Shown piece by piece: positions 16,199 through 25,514 of a stretch of 64,000 bases of DNA. The first letter of the stretch is position 1. Every line of letters starts with the position of its first letter. A model generated the notes under the pieces. It saw nothing but the letters and a program-made list of their open reading frames with translations. It searched no databases and was not told the DNA's origin. The position numbers and the translations under genes were made by a program. The DNA comes from DASQPA01 sp963757335 (lineage in GTDB: Bacteria > Acidobacteriota > Thermoanaerobaculia > Multivoradales > UBA5704). The DNA lies in the NCBI GenBank assembly GCA_963757335.1, contig CAVWRJ010000002.1, forward strand, positions 310,001-374,000, written 5' to 3'.

Positions 16199-18291
16199 AT
16201 GTCGCTTAGCAAACAGGTACTTAAGATTATTTTTTGCCTCGCGGGAGCTGCCGGTATCGCGCTCCCGGGGAACGCCAGAGCCCAGAGCTGTCAGACGACG
16301 CCGGGAATCACCTACGGCACCTACGTCGACAGCGGCGGCCAGACCCAGCCGCTCCTCCTCGACCTCCTCCAACCGGCGGCGGCGAGCCCCACCCCGCTGG
16401 TGATCTGGATCCACGGCGGCGGCTGGCTCTCGGGCAGCCGGACCCCCCTCCCCTCGCAGGTCTCCGCCCTCTGCGCCCGCGGCTATGCCGTGGCGAGCGT
16501 CGACTACCGGCTGACGACGACGGCGATCTGGCCGGCGCAGATCCAGGACGTCCGGGGGGCGGTGCGCTTCCTCCGCGCCCGGGCCGGCAGCTACAACCTC
16601 GACCCCGCCCGCTTCGCCGCCTGGGGCACCTCGGCCGGCGGGCATCTCGCGGCCATGCTGGGGACGGCGGGCGGCGTCCCCACGATCACGGTGGGGAACG
16701 TCACCGTCGACCTCGAGGGGACGACGGGCGGCAACCCCGGGGTCTCCTCCCGGGTGCAGGCGGCGATCGACTGGTACGGGGCGACCGACGTCCAGCGGAT
16801 GTTTCTCTACGCCTCGAGCACCGACCACGACACGGCGGGCTCGGCGGAAAGCAAGCTCGTCGGCGGTCCCATCCAGCAGCACCCGGAGCTCTGCGCCACG
16901 GCCGACCCGATCACCTACGTCTCGGCCGACGACCCGCCGTTCCTCGTCATGCACGGCACGGTCGACGACCTGATCCCCTTCAACCAGAGCGAGCTCCTGG
17001 TGGACGCCCTGCGCGCCGCCTCTGTACCGGTGACCTTCGTGCCGGTCGCCGACGGGCACGGCTTCATGACCGATCCCACGGCGCAGACGGCCTACGGCTT
17101 CCTGGATAGCGTCCTCCTCCATCCGGCGGCGGCGGCCCGCGCCCTCCAGACCGCCGATGCCGCCGATGCCGCCAATGCCGCCAATCCCGCGGAAACGATT
17201 GGGGCCGCCGCCAGCCTGCCGGTCGTCACCCTGGTGGCGAGCGATCCCAGCGCTTCGGAGAGCGGGGCGACCGGGGCGTTCACGGTGGCCCGGAGCGGCG
17301 CCACGACCGACGATCTGGTCGTCCAATACGCGATCTCCGGGACGGCCACCAACGGCGCCGACTACGCCACCCTCCCGGGGACGGTCACGATCCCCGCCGG
17401 CCAGGCGTCGGCGACGATCACCGTCTTCCCCCTGGCCGACGCCATCCCGGAGCCGACCGAGACCGTGATCCTCACTCTCCTCGCCGCCTCGGCGTACACC
17501 GTGGGCTCCCCGGCGACGGGAAGCGTCGAGCTGACCGACGTCCGCGATACGACGAAGCCGATCGTCTCGGTGAGCGCCACCGATCCCACCGCCGGAGAAG
17601 GGGGCGACACCGGGACCTTCACCCTGTCGCGCACCGGGAGCACCTCGGCCGCCCTCACCGTCGACCTCGTCCTCTCCGGCAGCGCCCAGGCCGGCACCGA
17701 CTACGCGCCGGTCGCCACCCCGGTGACCTTCCCCGCCGGGTCCAGCCGGATCGAGGTGACGATTACCCCCGTGACGGACGGCGCGAACGAGCCGGGGGAG
17801 ACGGTGCACCTGGCCGCCAGCGGCTCCGGGGGTCCTGACCGGCCCCTACGTCGCCACGGTCACTTTGACCCGCTCCCGCGCCGGTGGCCGGCTTCTACAC
17901 CGTGACTCCCTGCCGGCTCGCCGACACCCGCGAGGCCGACGGCCCGGAGGGCGGCCCGCCGCTCGCCGCGGGCGGGAGCGGCGGGGCGGGGGCGACGCGC
18001 GTCTTCACCGCCGGTGGCTTCTGCGGCATCCCGGCCGAGGCCACCGCCCTCTCGGTGAACGTCACCGTGGTCAACCCCCAGGCGGCCGGTTTCCTCACCC
18101 TCTACCCCGCCGGAACCGCGCGGCCGGCGACCGCCGCGCTCAACTTCACGGCCGGCCAGGTGCGGACCAACAACGCCATCGTCCCGCTCGCCAGCCCGTC
18201 CCCCGGGATGCCGCCCGGCCTCGCCGTCTACTACGGCGGCGCCACGGGGACGGCGGACGTGGTGCTGGACGTCAACGGCTACTTCCGGTAA
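16199..18291 (+). CDS. Secreted alpha/beta-hydrolase (esterase) with Calx-beta domains and PCRxxDTR C-terminal module, frameshifted
   Basis: Signal peptide at residues 1-30 (KIIFCLAGAAGIALPGNARA). The hydrolase has HGGGW (oxyanion hole), GTSAGG (nucleophile Ser about 143), HGTVDDLIPF (acid) and DGHGF (His), as in BD-FAE/carboxylesterase-like enzymes. A 9-bp-repeat linker follows (DAADAANAANP), then two Calx-beta domains (ASESGATGAFTVARSG and AGEGGDTGTFTLSRTG), then a beta-module starting GFYTVTPCRLADTRE and ending VVLDVNGYF. The frame shifts twice: an extra G in GGGGG at 17828-17832 and another extra base between about 17865 and 17884. Correcting both gives 696 residues; uncorrected, the first frame stops at 17905 and the last module reads 17884-18291. 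Confidence 0.8.
17151..17186 (+). repeat. 9-bp in-frame microsatellite (four units) in the esterase linker
   Basis: CCGCCGATG twice, CCGCCAATG, CCGCCAATC. The reverse complement rotates to GGCGGCATC/GGCGGCATT, the consensus found in other genes of this window. Encodes an Ala-Ala-Asp/Asn linker. Confidence 0.8.
17828..17884 (+). other. Two single-base frameshifts in the esterase gene
   Basis: G-run 17828-17832 needs one fewer G to continue the Calx-beta strand as GVLTGPYVATVTLTR. A second extra base before 17884 is needed to enter VAGFYTVTPCR. Both corrections remove one base. Confidence 0.7.
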
Positions 18292-18347
18292 GGAGGCGGG
18301 GGTAGAATGTACCGTTCGGTTCCCGTCATGGAAAGGAAACAGAACGG

Positions 18348-20384
18348 ATGAGACCCCGAGATCTCCCGCTCCTCCCCCTCGCCGCCCTCTTCCTGTGGGC
18401 AATGCCGGCAATGCCGGCGACACCGGCGACACCGGCGACACCGGCAACCTCGACGGGGACGGCGCAGAGCCCCCAGGTGGACCTCGTCGGCAAGTTCTCC
18501 TTCGTGCAGGTGAAGACCCCGAGCTTCGACCGCCTGCCGCTGCAGCAGAAAGTCGTCGCCTACCACCTGACCCAGGCGGCGATCCAGCTCGATCCCATCT
18601 TCTACGACCAGATGTCGACCTACGGCCTCGCCGCCAAGCGCCTCCTCGGAGCCATGGTCGAGCGCCCCGAGCGGCTGCCGCCCCCCTCCCGGGCGGCGAT
18701 CGTCGAGTACGCCAAGCTCTTCTTCGGCAACGGCGGCAATCACAATGGGACGACCAACCAGAAGTTCCTCCCCGGGGTCTCCTATGAGGTGTTCTCCCGC
18801 GCCGCCCAGGAGGCGCGGACGAAGGGCGCCCGGCTGGGCAGCGAGAGCGAGCTGGGAAGGCTCCTGGCCGACCTGCGGGCCCCCCTCTTCGACCCGCTCT
18901 ATGAGGTCTCGATCACGGTCAAGGATCCGCCGCTGGGAAAGGACATCCTCACCGCGTCGAGCAACAACTACTACCAGGGGGTCACCCTGGACGATTTGAA
19001 GGGCTTCGCCGAGAAGAATCCTCTGAACTCGCGCCTCGTCAAGGAGAACGGCCGGCTGACCGAGCAGGTCTACCGCGCCGGCACGCCGGACGGCAGGGTG
19101 CCGCCCGGGCTCTACGCCAAGGAGCTCCAGGCGGTCGACCGCGAGCTCGAAAAGGCCGCCCAGGCGGCCAGCCCCGAGCAGGCGAAGGAGATTCGCGCCC
19201 TCGTCCGCTATTACCAGACCGGCGATCTTGAGGACTGGAGCAACTTCAACGTGCTGTGGGTGCAAAACGACGAGCCGGTCGACTTCGCCTCCGGCTTCAT
19301 CGAGGTCTACCGCGACCCGCGCGGTGCCAAGGGCTCCTCCCAGATGTTCGTCTCGGTGACCGACAAGGCCCTGGAACCGCTGATGCGGAAGCTCGCCCAG
19401 AACGCCGTCTACTTCGAGACCCGGGCGCCCTGGGCCGAGAAGTACAAGAAGCTCGACGTCAAGCCGCCGGTCGGCAAGGCGATCGAGACCCTGATCGAAA
19501 CCGGCGATTTCGCGGTCACGACGACCGGCGACAACCTGCCCAACGAGCAGGACTTCCGCGAGAAGCACGGCACCAAGAGCCTGCTCTTCACCTCCTCGAT
19601 CAGCGCTCTCGATGCGATCCGCGGCGCCAAGATCGCGCTCGCGCTGGCGCCCGAGGCCGACGAGCCCGAGCTCTATGCCCGGTACGGCACCCTCGCCACC
19701 AACTTGGAAACCGCCATGCACGAGATCATCGGTCACGGCTCGGGCAAGGTCGAGGTGCCCAACGACCCGGCGACCTACCTGCGAGAGTACTACTCGACTC
19801 TCGAAGAGGCGCGGGCCGACCTCGTCGCCTACTGGAACATCGGCGACCCCAAGATGGCCGAGCTGGGGGTCGAGAACGTCCCCGCGGTTAGGCGCGAGCT
19901 CTACCGCTACCTCGCCCGCAGCGGCCTCACCACCTTGAACCACTACCCGACGGGGGACGCGGCGGAGGAGGACCACGACCGGAACCGTCTCCTGATCGTC
20001 AACTATCTGATCGACGCCGGCGCCCTCGCACGGGTGCAGAAGAACGGCCACTGGTACATCGAGGTCAAGGACGACGACCAGGTGCACCAGGGGGTCGGCA
20101 AGCTGCTCGCCGAGATCATGCGCATCAAGGCGCAGGGGGACTACCCGGCGATCAAGGCGCTGGTCGAGAAGTACGGCATCCACTTCGACCCGGCGGTGCG
20201 CGACGACGTCGTCGCCCGCTACAAGAAGCTCGCCATCCCGAGCTACTACACCGGCGTCTATCCCGAGCTCACCGCGGTCGCGGACAGGACCGGCCGGATC
20301 TCCGCGGTGACGATCGCCTACCCGCGGGACTTCCTCGCCCAGCAGCTCGCGCGCGCCCGGAAGAACGGGACCCTGGGGTTCTAG
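18348..20384 (+). CDS. Exported M49 family peptidase (dipeptidyl peptidase III)
   Basis: 678 residues. Zinc exopeptidase that removes dipeptides from peptide N-termini. The M49 signature HEIIGHGSGK (HEXXGH-type, about residue 457) and the second motif EEARADL (about 485) are both intact. The length fits bacterial DPP III (about 675). An N-terminal hydrophobic stretch (LLPLAALFLWAMP) followed by repeated Ala-Thr-Pro units suggests export. The signal region contains a 9-bp tandem repeat. ATG 18348 has GGAAAGGAAAC upstream, and TAGAAT about 40 nt upstream may be the -10. It converges with the coiled-coil gene, with one base between stops. Confidence 0.9.
   Translation: MRPRDLPLLPLAALFLWAMPAMPATPATPATPATSTGTAQSPQVDLVGKFSFVQVKTPSFDRLPLQQKVVAYHLTQAAIQLDPIFYDQMSTYGLAAKRLLGAMVERPERLPPPSRAAIVEYAKLFFGNGGNHNGTTNQKFLPGVSYEVFSRAAQEARTKGARLGSESELGRLLADLRAPLFDPLYEVSITVKDPPLGKDILTASSNNYYQGVTLDDLKGFAEKNPLNSRLVKENGRLTEQVYRAGTPDGRVPPGLYAKELQAVDRELEKAAQAASPEQAKEIRALVRYYQTGDLEDWSNFNVLWVQNDEPVDFASGFIEVYRDPRGAKGSSQMFVSVTDKALEPLMRKLAQNAVYFETRAPWAEKYKKLDVKPPVGKAIETLIETGDFAVTTTGDNLPNEQDFREKHGTKSLLFTSSISALDAIRGAKIALALAPEADEPELYARYGTLATNLETAMHEIIGHGSGKVEVPNDPATYLREYYSTLEEARADLVAYWNIGDPKMAELGVENVPAVRRELYRYLARSGLTTLNHYPTGDAAEEDHDRNRLLIVNYLIDAGALARVQKNGHWYIEVKDDDQVHQGVGKLLAEIMRIKAQGDYPAIKALVEKYGIHFDPAVRDDVVARYKKLAIPSYYTGVYPELTAVADRTGRISAVTIAYPRDFLAQQLARARKNGTLGF
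18398..18442 (+). repeat. 9-bp in-frame microsatellite (five units) in the M49 signal region
   Basis: GGCAATGCC twice, then GGCGACACC three times. Reverse complement rotates to GCCGGCATT and GCCGGTGTC. Encodes Met-Pro-Ala then Thr-Pro-Ala repeats. Confidence 0.85.
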
Positions 20385-20385
20385 C

Positions 20386-21396
20386 CTAGGGGTCGGCGGC
20401 ATCGCTGGCAGCGGTGGCGGCCAGGCCGGCGAGGCGCTCGCGGGCCCGGTCCACCTCCGCCTCGGCGGCCTCGGCGCGGCGGCGGGCGGCGGTGGCGGTC
20501 CGCTCCGCCGCCACCGCCTGCCGCCGGACCTCCGCCGCCTGCCGGTCCGCGGCGTCGGCCTCCCCCCGGAGAGCCGCCGCTTTCTCCTCCGCCTGTCGAA
20601 CCGCGGCCGCCGCCCGCTCGGCACGCTCCCGCTGCCGGGCCTCGGCGCGGACGCGCCGCGCCGCCTCGGCCTCCTCCCGCTTGCGGGCCGCCGCCACCGC
20701 CCGGGTCTCTTTTGCCGGCTGCGGTTTGAACTGGAGGAGGCGCGACGGCCGGGCGGAGGGAGCTGGCTCCGATGCCGCCGATACCGCCGATACCGCTCGA
20801 TGCGGCTTCGGTAGGGGAGGCTCCGGCGCCGCCTTGGGCGCGGCTCCGGACGCGGCTCGGGTCGCTTGGGGAGGAGCGCTCAACCGGAGACCGCTCAGGA
20901 CCTCGAAACCGGGCGGGTCGAGATCGGCGTCCAGGTAGCCGCGCGCGCCCTCGGCGGCCGCGGCCGGGCTGAAGGCGAGAGCTTCCAGGTTCCGCCCGAT
21001 GCGTTCGGAGATGGCGGCGCTCGTCCCCTTCCCGGCCTTGCCGAGGAGAGCGACGGCGCGGCGGCGGAGCGCCTCGATCTGCCGGCGGGCCACGCCCAGG
21101 GCTTCCCGGAAGGCGTCCGCCCCGCGGCCGGCGACGGCCTGGCCCTGGGCGGCGCGGGCGCGCCGGCCGGCGGCGAGGAGCTCGCCCATCCCCTCCCCCT
21201 CGCTCCTAAAGAGCTGGTTGACGGCCCAGGCGGAGACGCTCGGCTTGGGAAGGGCCTTGACCTTCCCGGCATCCGCCTTCCGGCCCTCGCCCGAGAGGCG
21301 TTTGGCGAGGGCGTTGCGCGCCGCCGTCCACTCTTCAAGCGGCAGCCCGTAGAGCTCGGCGATCTCCGATTCCAGCGCCTGCCTTCTCCCGGCCAT
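20386..21396 (-). CDS. Conserved hypothetical protein with long C-terminal coiled coil
   Basis: 336 residues. The N-terminal segment (ELYGLPLEEWTAARNALAKR, KALPKPSVSAWAVNQLF) is a pattern I recall from uncharacterised high-GC proteins that end in Ala/Arg/Glu-rich coiled coils. A Pro/Ala linker (about residues 180-230, with a 9-bp repeat) leads to roughly 110 residues of almost pure Ala/Glu/Arg coiled coil. No catalytic motif or signal is seen, so it is probably cytoplasmic, perhaps nucleoid- or stress-associated; that is a guess. ATG 21396 with GAGGAGAG upstream is chosen over an extension to 21537 that has no ribosome site. Confidence 0.65.
   Translation of the reverse strand: MAGRRQALESEIAELYGLPLEEWTAARNALAKRLSGEGRKADAGKVKALPKPSVSAWAVNQLFRSEGEGMGELLAAGRRARAAQGQAVAGRGADAFREALGVARRQIEALRRRAVALLGKAGKGTSAAISERIGRNLEALAFSPAAAAEGARGYLDADLDPPGFEVLSGLRLSAPPQATRAASGAAPKAAPEPPLPKPHRAVSAVSAASEPAPSARPSRLLQFKPQPAKETRAVAAARKREEAEAARRVRAEARQRERAERAAAAVRQAEEKAAALRGEADAADRQAAEVRRQAVAAERTATAARRRAEAAEAEVDRARERLAGLAATAASDAADP
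20771..20797 (-). repeat. 9-bp in-frame microsatellite (three units) in the coiled-coil gene linker
   Basis: Minus-strand units GGCGGTATC, GGCGGTATC-like and GGCGGCATC. Encodes Ala-Val-Ser and Ala-Ala-Ser steps. Confidence 0.75.
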
Positions 21397-21423
21397 CTCG
21401 ATTTCTCTCCTCGATGGTTTGGC

Positions 21424-21474
21424 GGCTCGCTTTTGGCCGCTGCCCGCACACTGATCTATATAAGGGTAATCCAG
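21424..21474 (+). promoter_or_regulatory. Upstream block conserved before both EXORDIUM-like genes (copy 1)
   Basis: GGCTCGCTTTTGGC, then TGATCT-ATATA and ATCCAG at nearly the same spacing as in copy 2 (22624-22675). It lies about 190 nt upstream of the start codon, implying a long leader. The stretch between it and the gene shows no other feature. Confidence 0.5.
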
Positions 21475-21658
21475 TAGGACGCGACAGGCCAGTCGGCCGT
21501 CAGAGTGACCAAGGTAGTCCGGTGACGCCGATGGCACCGCTTTTTAATTTGATTGCTCGCCAGTCGGCGAGAATAGGAAGGGCTTCGCGCTCTCGTGGTG
21601 AGGGTTCGGAAGCCGAAGCAGGTCCACGTTCAACAAGTCTCTTTGGAGGATGGAACGG

Positions 21659-22513
21659 ATGAGGACGAGAAGCTTGAAGTATGTGACTTTGATGTCGTGC
21701 GGATTGTTGGCAGCCGCGGGAGTGATGGCGCAGGAGGCTCCTGGCGCCAAGCTGGCCAAGCCAGAGGCTCCCCGGATCATCTATTTCCCTGCCAAGGGCG
21801 TTCAGAAGCAGCTGGTTTCCAAGGCGACGAACCTGACCAATCACGGAGGGCCGACGATCACTTCGGCCAAAGTGGTCCTGATCTTCTGGGGACCGAACTT
21901 CGCCAACGCTTCCTCTCCCGATCACGCCTACGCCACGACCATCCAGGCCTTCCGGAACCAGTTTGGTACGACCGGCGAGTACAACACCATCACCCAGTAC
22001 TCCGGCATCCAGCAGGCGAACCTCGGCTCGGGAACGGGTGACTGGTTCGACACCTCGAATCCGCCGACCAACGTCACCGACTCCACCGTCCAGGCCGAGG
22101 TCCGGCGGTACACCGCGAGCCATGGCTCGAACTCCAGCACGATCTATGAGGTCTTCCTCCCGAGCTCCTCGTACTCTTCGAACGGCAGCAGCACCTCGTG
22201 CGGCGGACCGGGCCTGGCGTACTGCGCCTACCACAGCTGGTTCGGCAGCACCAAGTACTCGATCCAGCCCTATCCGAGCTGCAGCGGCTGCAGCGTCTCG
22301 GGCTGGTCGGCGGTGCAGAACCAGGAGCACTTCGTCAGCCACGAGACCCGCGAGGCCGTGACCGACGAGAACGGGAATGCCTGGTACGACTCCTCTGGCA
22401 ACGAGGCGGACGACAAGTGCGCCTGGTCGCCCACTCCGTTCATCGGCACCGGCGGCTTCTCCTACCAGTACGAGTGGTCGAACGCCAACGGCGGCTGCAT
22501 CCGTACGCGCTAA
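21659..22513 (+). CDS. Secreted EXORDIUM/Phi-1-like protein (paralogue 1)
   Basis: 284 residues. Signal peptide (LKYVTLMSCGLLAAAGVMA), then NHGGPTITSAKVVLIFWGP, ITQYSG, a Cys-rich YCAYHSWFG segment and FVSHETREAVTDENGNAWYD followed by NEADDKCAWSP. The HE..E-AVTD-WYD-GNE-DKC block matches bacterial proteins of the EXORDIUM/phosphate-induced-1 type, where the His/Glu cluster looks metallopeptidase-like (HExxE, not HExxH). Function is unproven. ATG 21659 is preferred over 21650 because GGAGG then lies 9-10 nt away, as in paralogue 2. It is followed by a strong terminator. Confidence 0.75.
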   Translation: MRTRSLKYVTLMSCGLLAAAGVMAQEAPGAKLAKPEAPRIIYFPAKGVQKQLVSKATNLTNHGGPTITSAKVVLIFWGPNFANASSPDHAYATTIQAFRNQFGTTGEYNTITQYSGIQQANLGSGTGDWFDTSNPPTNVTDSTVQAEVRRYTASHGSNSSTIYEVFLPSSSYSSNGSSTSCGGPGLAYCAYHSWFGSTKYSIQPYPSCSGCSVSGWSAVQNQEHFVSHETREAVTDENGNAWYDSSGNEADDKCAWSPTPFIGTGGFSYQYEWSNANGGCIRTR

Positions 22514-22530
22514 AGAACGTTCATCAAGTC

Positions 22531-22570
22531 GCGAGAACCCCGGCGGCTATCGCCGGGGTTCTCGCTTTTT
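22531..22570 (+). terminator. Rho-independent terminator after EXORDIUM-like gene 1
   Basis: Perfect 15-bp stem (GCGAGAACCCCGGCG) with a 5-nt loop, then CTTTTT-like U-tract. Together with the leader block it accounts for most of the 369-bp gap 22514-22882. Confidence 0.9.
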
Positions 22571-22623
22571 ATGCACGTGGTTTTTCGGCCCTCCGACCCG
22601 CCGATTTTGGAGTCGCTTAAGGG

Positions 22624-22675
22624 TGGCTCGCTTTTGGCGACCACCAGCACCTTGATCTGATATGGAGCGATCCAG
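22624..22675 (+). promoter_or_regulatory. Upstream block conserved before both EXORDIUM-like genes (copy 2)
   Basis: GGCTCGCTTTTGGC then TTGATCTGATAT and ATCCAG, mirroring copy 1 exactly in order and spacing. It lies about 200 nt before the start at 22883. Confidence 0.5.
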
Positions 22676-22882
22676 CGAACCTGTTACCCTCGAGCGAGCG
22701 CCTCTCGGTGCGCGGCTCCAAGTTACGCTCCCGCCCGTCGCAACCTTTTCCTCCCCTCGTTCTTCACGAGCCGGTGCCCTAAAGCCGGTTCGCCACCGTC
22801 GCTTCGGAGTCCGCGGCTCTCATTGGGAGATCCCGGCCGGAAGGCGGTTTAATGTCAGCAGCCTGTTTGGAGGATGCACGTA

Positions 22883-23752
22883 ATGAGGAGTAACGGCTTG
22901 AAGTCTGGATTGGTACTGTCCTGCGCTCTCCTGGCGCTCGCCGGGAGCGTCTCGGCCAAGGATCTGACCAGTGGCGCGGAAACGCCGAGGATCATCCGCT
23001 TCCCCGCGCACGGCGTTCAGTCCGGCGCCAACTCCGACGCCCAGCTTCTGGTCGCCAAGGCGACGAACCTGACCAACCATGGCGGGCCGGTGCTCACCAA
23101 CGCCCACGTGGTCTTCATCTTCTGGGGCTCGTTCCCGGCCGGCTATACCTCGGGCCTGCAGTCCTTCCGCAATCAGTTCGGCACCAACGGCGAGTACAAC
23201 ACGATCACGCAGTACAGCGGCAGCAACGGCACCATCGCGCTCTCGAACCTCGCCGGCGGCAGCGCCGACTGGTTCGACACCTCGACCCCGCCGCACGCGG
23301 TCACCGACTCGATCGTCCAGAACGAGGTCAACGCCTACCTGTCGACCCACTCTTTCGACGCCAATGCGATCTACGAGGTCGTCATCCCGAGTTCCTCGTA
23401 CTCGGATGACGGCACGGGTGCCACCTCCTGCGGCGGCCCGAACCTCTCCTACTGCGCCTATCACAGCTGGATCGGCAGCGGCACCTCGGCCAAGAAGTAC
23501 TCCATCCAGCCCTACCCGAGCTGCAGCGGCTGCACCGTCAGCGGCTGGTCGGCCGTGCAGAACCAGGAGCATTTCGTCAGCCACGAGACCCGCGAGGCGG
23601 TGACCGACCCGACCGGCTCCACCTGGTACGACCGCAGCGGCAACGAGGCCGACGACAAGTGCGCCTGGTCGCCCACCCCGTTCCTCTCCGGCGGTTTCGG
23701 CTACCAGTACGAGTGGTCGAACTCCGGCAGCCACTGCGTCCAGACCCGCTAA
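22883..23752 (+). CDS. Secreted EXORDIUM/Phi-1-like protein (paralogue 2)
   Basis: 289 residues. Tandem paralogue of the preceding gene: signal peptide (GLKSGLVLSCALLALAGSVSA), NHGGPVLTNAHVVFIFWG, ITQYSG, YCAYHSWIGSG, IQPYPSCSGC and FVSHETREAVTDPTGSTWYD with NEADDKCAWSP. The mature regions align almost throughout, with differences concentrated in Ser/Gly/Asn-rich loops. The Shine-Dalgarno context TTTGGAGGATG is identical in both. Each copy has its own upstream block and its own terminator, so they are separate transcription units despite the tandem arrangement. Probable extracellular role; substrate unknown. Confidence 0.75.
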   Translation: MRSNGLKSGLVLSCALLALAGSVSAKDLTSGAETPRIIRFPAHGVQSGANSDAQLLVAKATNLTNHGGPVLTNAHVVFIFWGSFPAGYTSGLQSFRNQFGTNGEYNTITQYSGSNGTIALSNLAGGSADWFDTSTPPHAVTDSIVQNEVNAYLSTHSFDANAIYEVVIPSSSYSDDGTGATSCGGPNLSYCAYHSWIGSGTSAKKYSIQPYPSCSGCTVSGWSAVQNQEHFVSHETREAVTDPTGSTWYDRSGNEADDKCAWSPTPFLSGGFGYQYEWSNSGSHCVQTR

Positions 23753-23773
23753 ACGACACCTCTCGAAGTCAGG

Positions 23774-23806
23774 AAGACCCCGGCCGCGGCCGGGGTCTTT
23801 CTTTTT
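23774..23806 (+). terminator. Rho-independent terminator after EXORDIUM-like gene 2
   Basis: AAGACCCCGGCC and GGCCGGGGTCTT form a 12-bp stem with a 2-nt loop, followed by TCTTTTT. Confidence 0.9.
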
Positions 23807-23869
23807 GCGCCGAGGTTTTTCCCACCTGCCGCGGTAGACTCCCCAACTTCAGGAGAGGAGCCTGTTCGA

Positions 23870-24802
23870 ATGCGCATCCTGGCAGCCCTGGGCGGCAACG
23901 CCCTTCTGCGCCGCGGCGAGGCGATGACCGCCGAGAACCAGCGCCGGAACGTCCGCATCGCGGCCGAGGCGCTAGCACCGCTCGGCCGCGAGCACCAGCT
24001 CGTGATTTCCCACGGCAACGGCCCCCAGGTCGGCCTCCTGGCGCTCCAGGGCGCCGCCTACACCAAGGTCGATCCCTACCCGCTGGACGTCCTGGGCGCC
24101 CAGACCGAGGGGATGATCGGCTACATGATCGAGCAGGAGCTCGGCAACATCCTGCCTTTCGAGCAGCCCCTGGCCACCATTCTCTCGATGGTCGAGGTCG
24201 ACCCCGACGATCCCGCCTTCCTGCATCCGACGAAGCCCATCGGTCCGGTCTACAGCGAGGAGGAGGCGCGGCAGCTCACCGCCGAGAACGGCTGGACCAT
24301 GGCGCCCGACGGCGACCGCTTCCGGCGGGTCGTGGCCTCGCCCCTCCCCCAGCGGATCTTCCAGATCCGCCCCGTCAAGTGGCTCCTGGAGCACGGCTGC
24401 ATCGTCATCTGCGCCGGCGGCGGCGGCATCCCCACCATGTACGCCGCGGGCCGCAAGCTCCAGGGGGTGGAGGCGGTGGTCGACAAGGACCGGGCGAGCG
24501 CGCTCCTCGCCCGCGAGCTCGGCGTCGATCTCTTCATCATGGCGACCGACGCCGACGCCGTCTACCTGGACTGGGGCACGCCGCGGCAGCGGGCGATCCG
24601 GCGCGCCTCGCCCCAGGCCCTGGCCGCCCACGACTTCGCCGCCGGCTCGATGGGCCCCAAGGTGGAGGCTGCGGTCGACTTCGCCCTCCGCACCGGCAAG
24701 CCCGCCGCCATCGGTGCCCTGGCCGACATCGTGCGCATCACGCGCGGAGAGGCCGGGACGATCGTCTCTCCGGATGCCGGAGACGAGATCGATTTCTATT
24801 AG
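23870..24802 (+). CDS. arcC: Carbamate kinase
   Basis: 310 residues, exactly the family length. Catalyses reversible phosphoryl transfer between carbamoyl phosphate and ADP, giving ATP, ammonia and CO2. Signatures: ALGGNALLRRGE at the N-terminus, ISHGNGPQVGLLALQ, AGGGGIPTMYAAG, VVDKDRASALLA and the C-terminal GSMGPKVEAAVDFA. ATG 23870 has GGAGAGGAG upstream, and TAGACT about 35 nt before the Shine-Dalgarno may be a -10. No arcA/arcB (arginine deiminase pathway) is nearby, so its pathway role here is open. TrpF follows after 6 nt and is probably co-transcribed. Confidence 0.93.
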   Translation: MRILAALGGNALLRRGEAMTAENQRRNVRIAAEALAPLGREHQLVISHGNGPQVGLLALQGAAYTKVDPYPLDVLGAQTEGMIGYMIEQELGNILPFEQPLATILSMVEVDPDDPAFLHPTKPIGPVYSEEEARQLTAENGWTMAPDGDRFRRVVASPLPQRIFQIRPVKWLLEHGCIVICAGGGGIPTMYAAGRKLQGVEAVVDKDRASALLARELGVDLFIMATDADAVYLDWGTPRQRAIRRASPQALAAHDFAAGSMGPKVEAAVDFALRTGKPAAIGALADIVRITRGEAGTIVSPDAGDEIDFY

Positions 24803-24808
24803 CCGCCC

Positions 24809-25487
24809 ATGGCCGGCATCGTCCAGATCGCCGGGGTGATCGACCGGGCGGAGGCGGAGATGCTGGCCGCCGCCGGGGTCGACTGGCTGGGCTTCCCCTT
24901 CCGCCTCGCCTGCCACCGGGAGGACCTCCCCGAGGCCGAGGCGGCGCGCCTCATCCGCACCCTGCCTCCCCCCTGCGAAGCGGTCCTCATCACCTATCTC
25001 GACCGGGCCCACGAGATCGCCGCCCTCTGCCGCGAGCTGGGAGTCCGGAAGGTCCAGCTCCACGGCCCCGTCGAACCGGCCGAGCTGGCGACCCTCCGCA
25101 CTCTCGATTCCGATCTCTTCGTCATGAAGAGCCTTATCGTTCGCCCCGGGGGTGGGGACGAGCTGGCGGAGGAGACCGCGGCCTTCCGCCCTCATGTCGA
25201 CGCCTTCTTGACCGACACCTACGACCCGGCGACCGGGGCCACCGGGGCGACGGGGAAGACCCACGACTGGGCGGTCTCCCGCCGGCTGGTCGAAATCGCA
25301 GAAAGGCCGGTAATCCTCGCCGGCGGCCTCCACCCCGGGAACGTCGCCCAGGCCATCCGCGAGGTGCGGCCGGCGGGGGTCGACGCCCACACCGGGGTCG
25401 AGGGTAGCAGACGGCCGCAAGGACCCGGCGCTCGTCCGCGCCTTCGTCCGCGTGGCGCGGGAGGCGTTCGCCGTCGATACTCCCTAG
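24809..25487 (+). CDS. trpF: Phosphoribosylanthranilate isomerase (TrpF-like), frameshifted near the 3' end
   Basis: TIM-barrel isomerase of tryptophan synthesis. Motifs: VQIAGVIDRAEAEMLAAAGV (start of barrel), VRKVQLHGPVE, a Gly/Thr loop before KTHDW, PVILAGGLHPGNVAQAI and VDAHTGVE (phosphate-binding end). After GVE the frame breaks: deleting one G from GGG at 25402-25404 restores ADGRKDPALVRAFVRVAREAF and a stop at 25485-25487, giving 225 residues, the normal TrpF length. A Thr-Gly-Ala triplet repeat (25229-25255) sits in a barrel loop. No other trp genes are present, and the barrel could act on a related sugar phosphate. Confidence 0.75.
25403..25404 (+). other. Single-base insertion (frameshift) in trpF
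   Basis: GAGGGTAGCAGAC has one G too many to continue GVE into ADGRKDP. Both the continued sequence and the resulting stop fit the family. Confidence 0.7.
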
Positions 25488-25514
25488 ATACCCCCAAAAA
25501 GATACGAAGCACGG

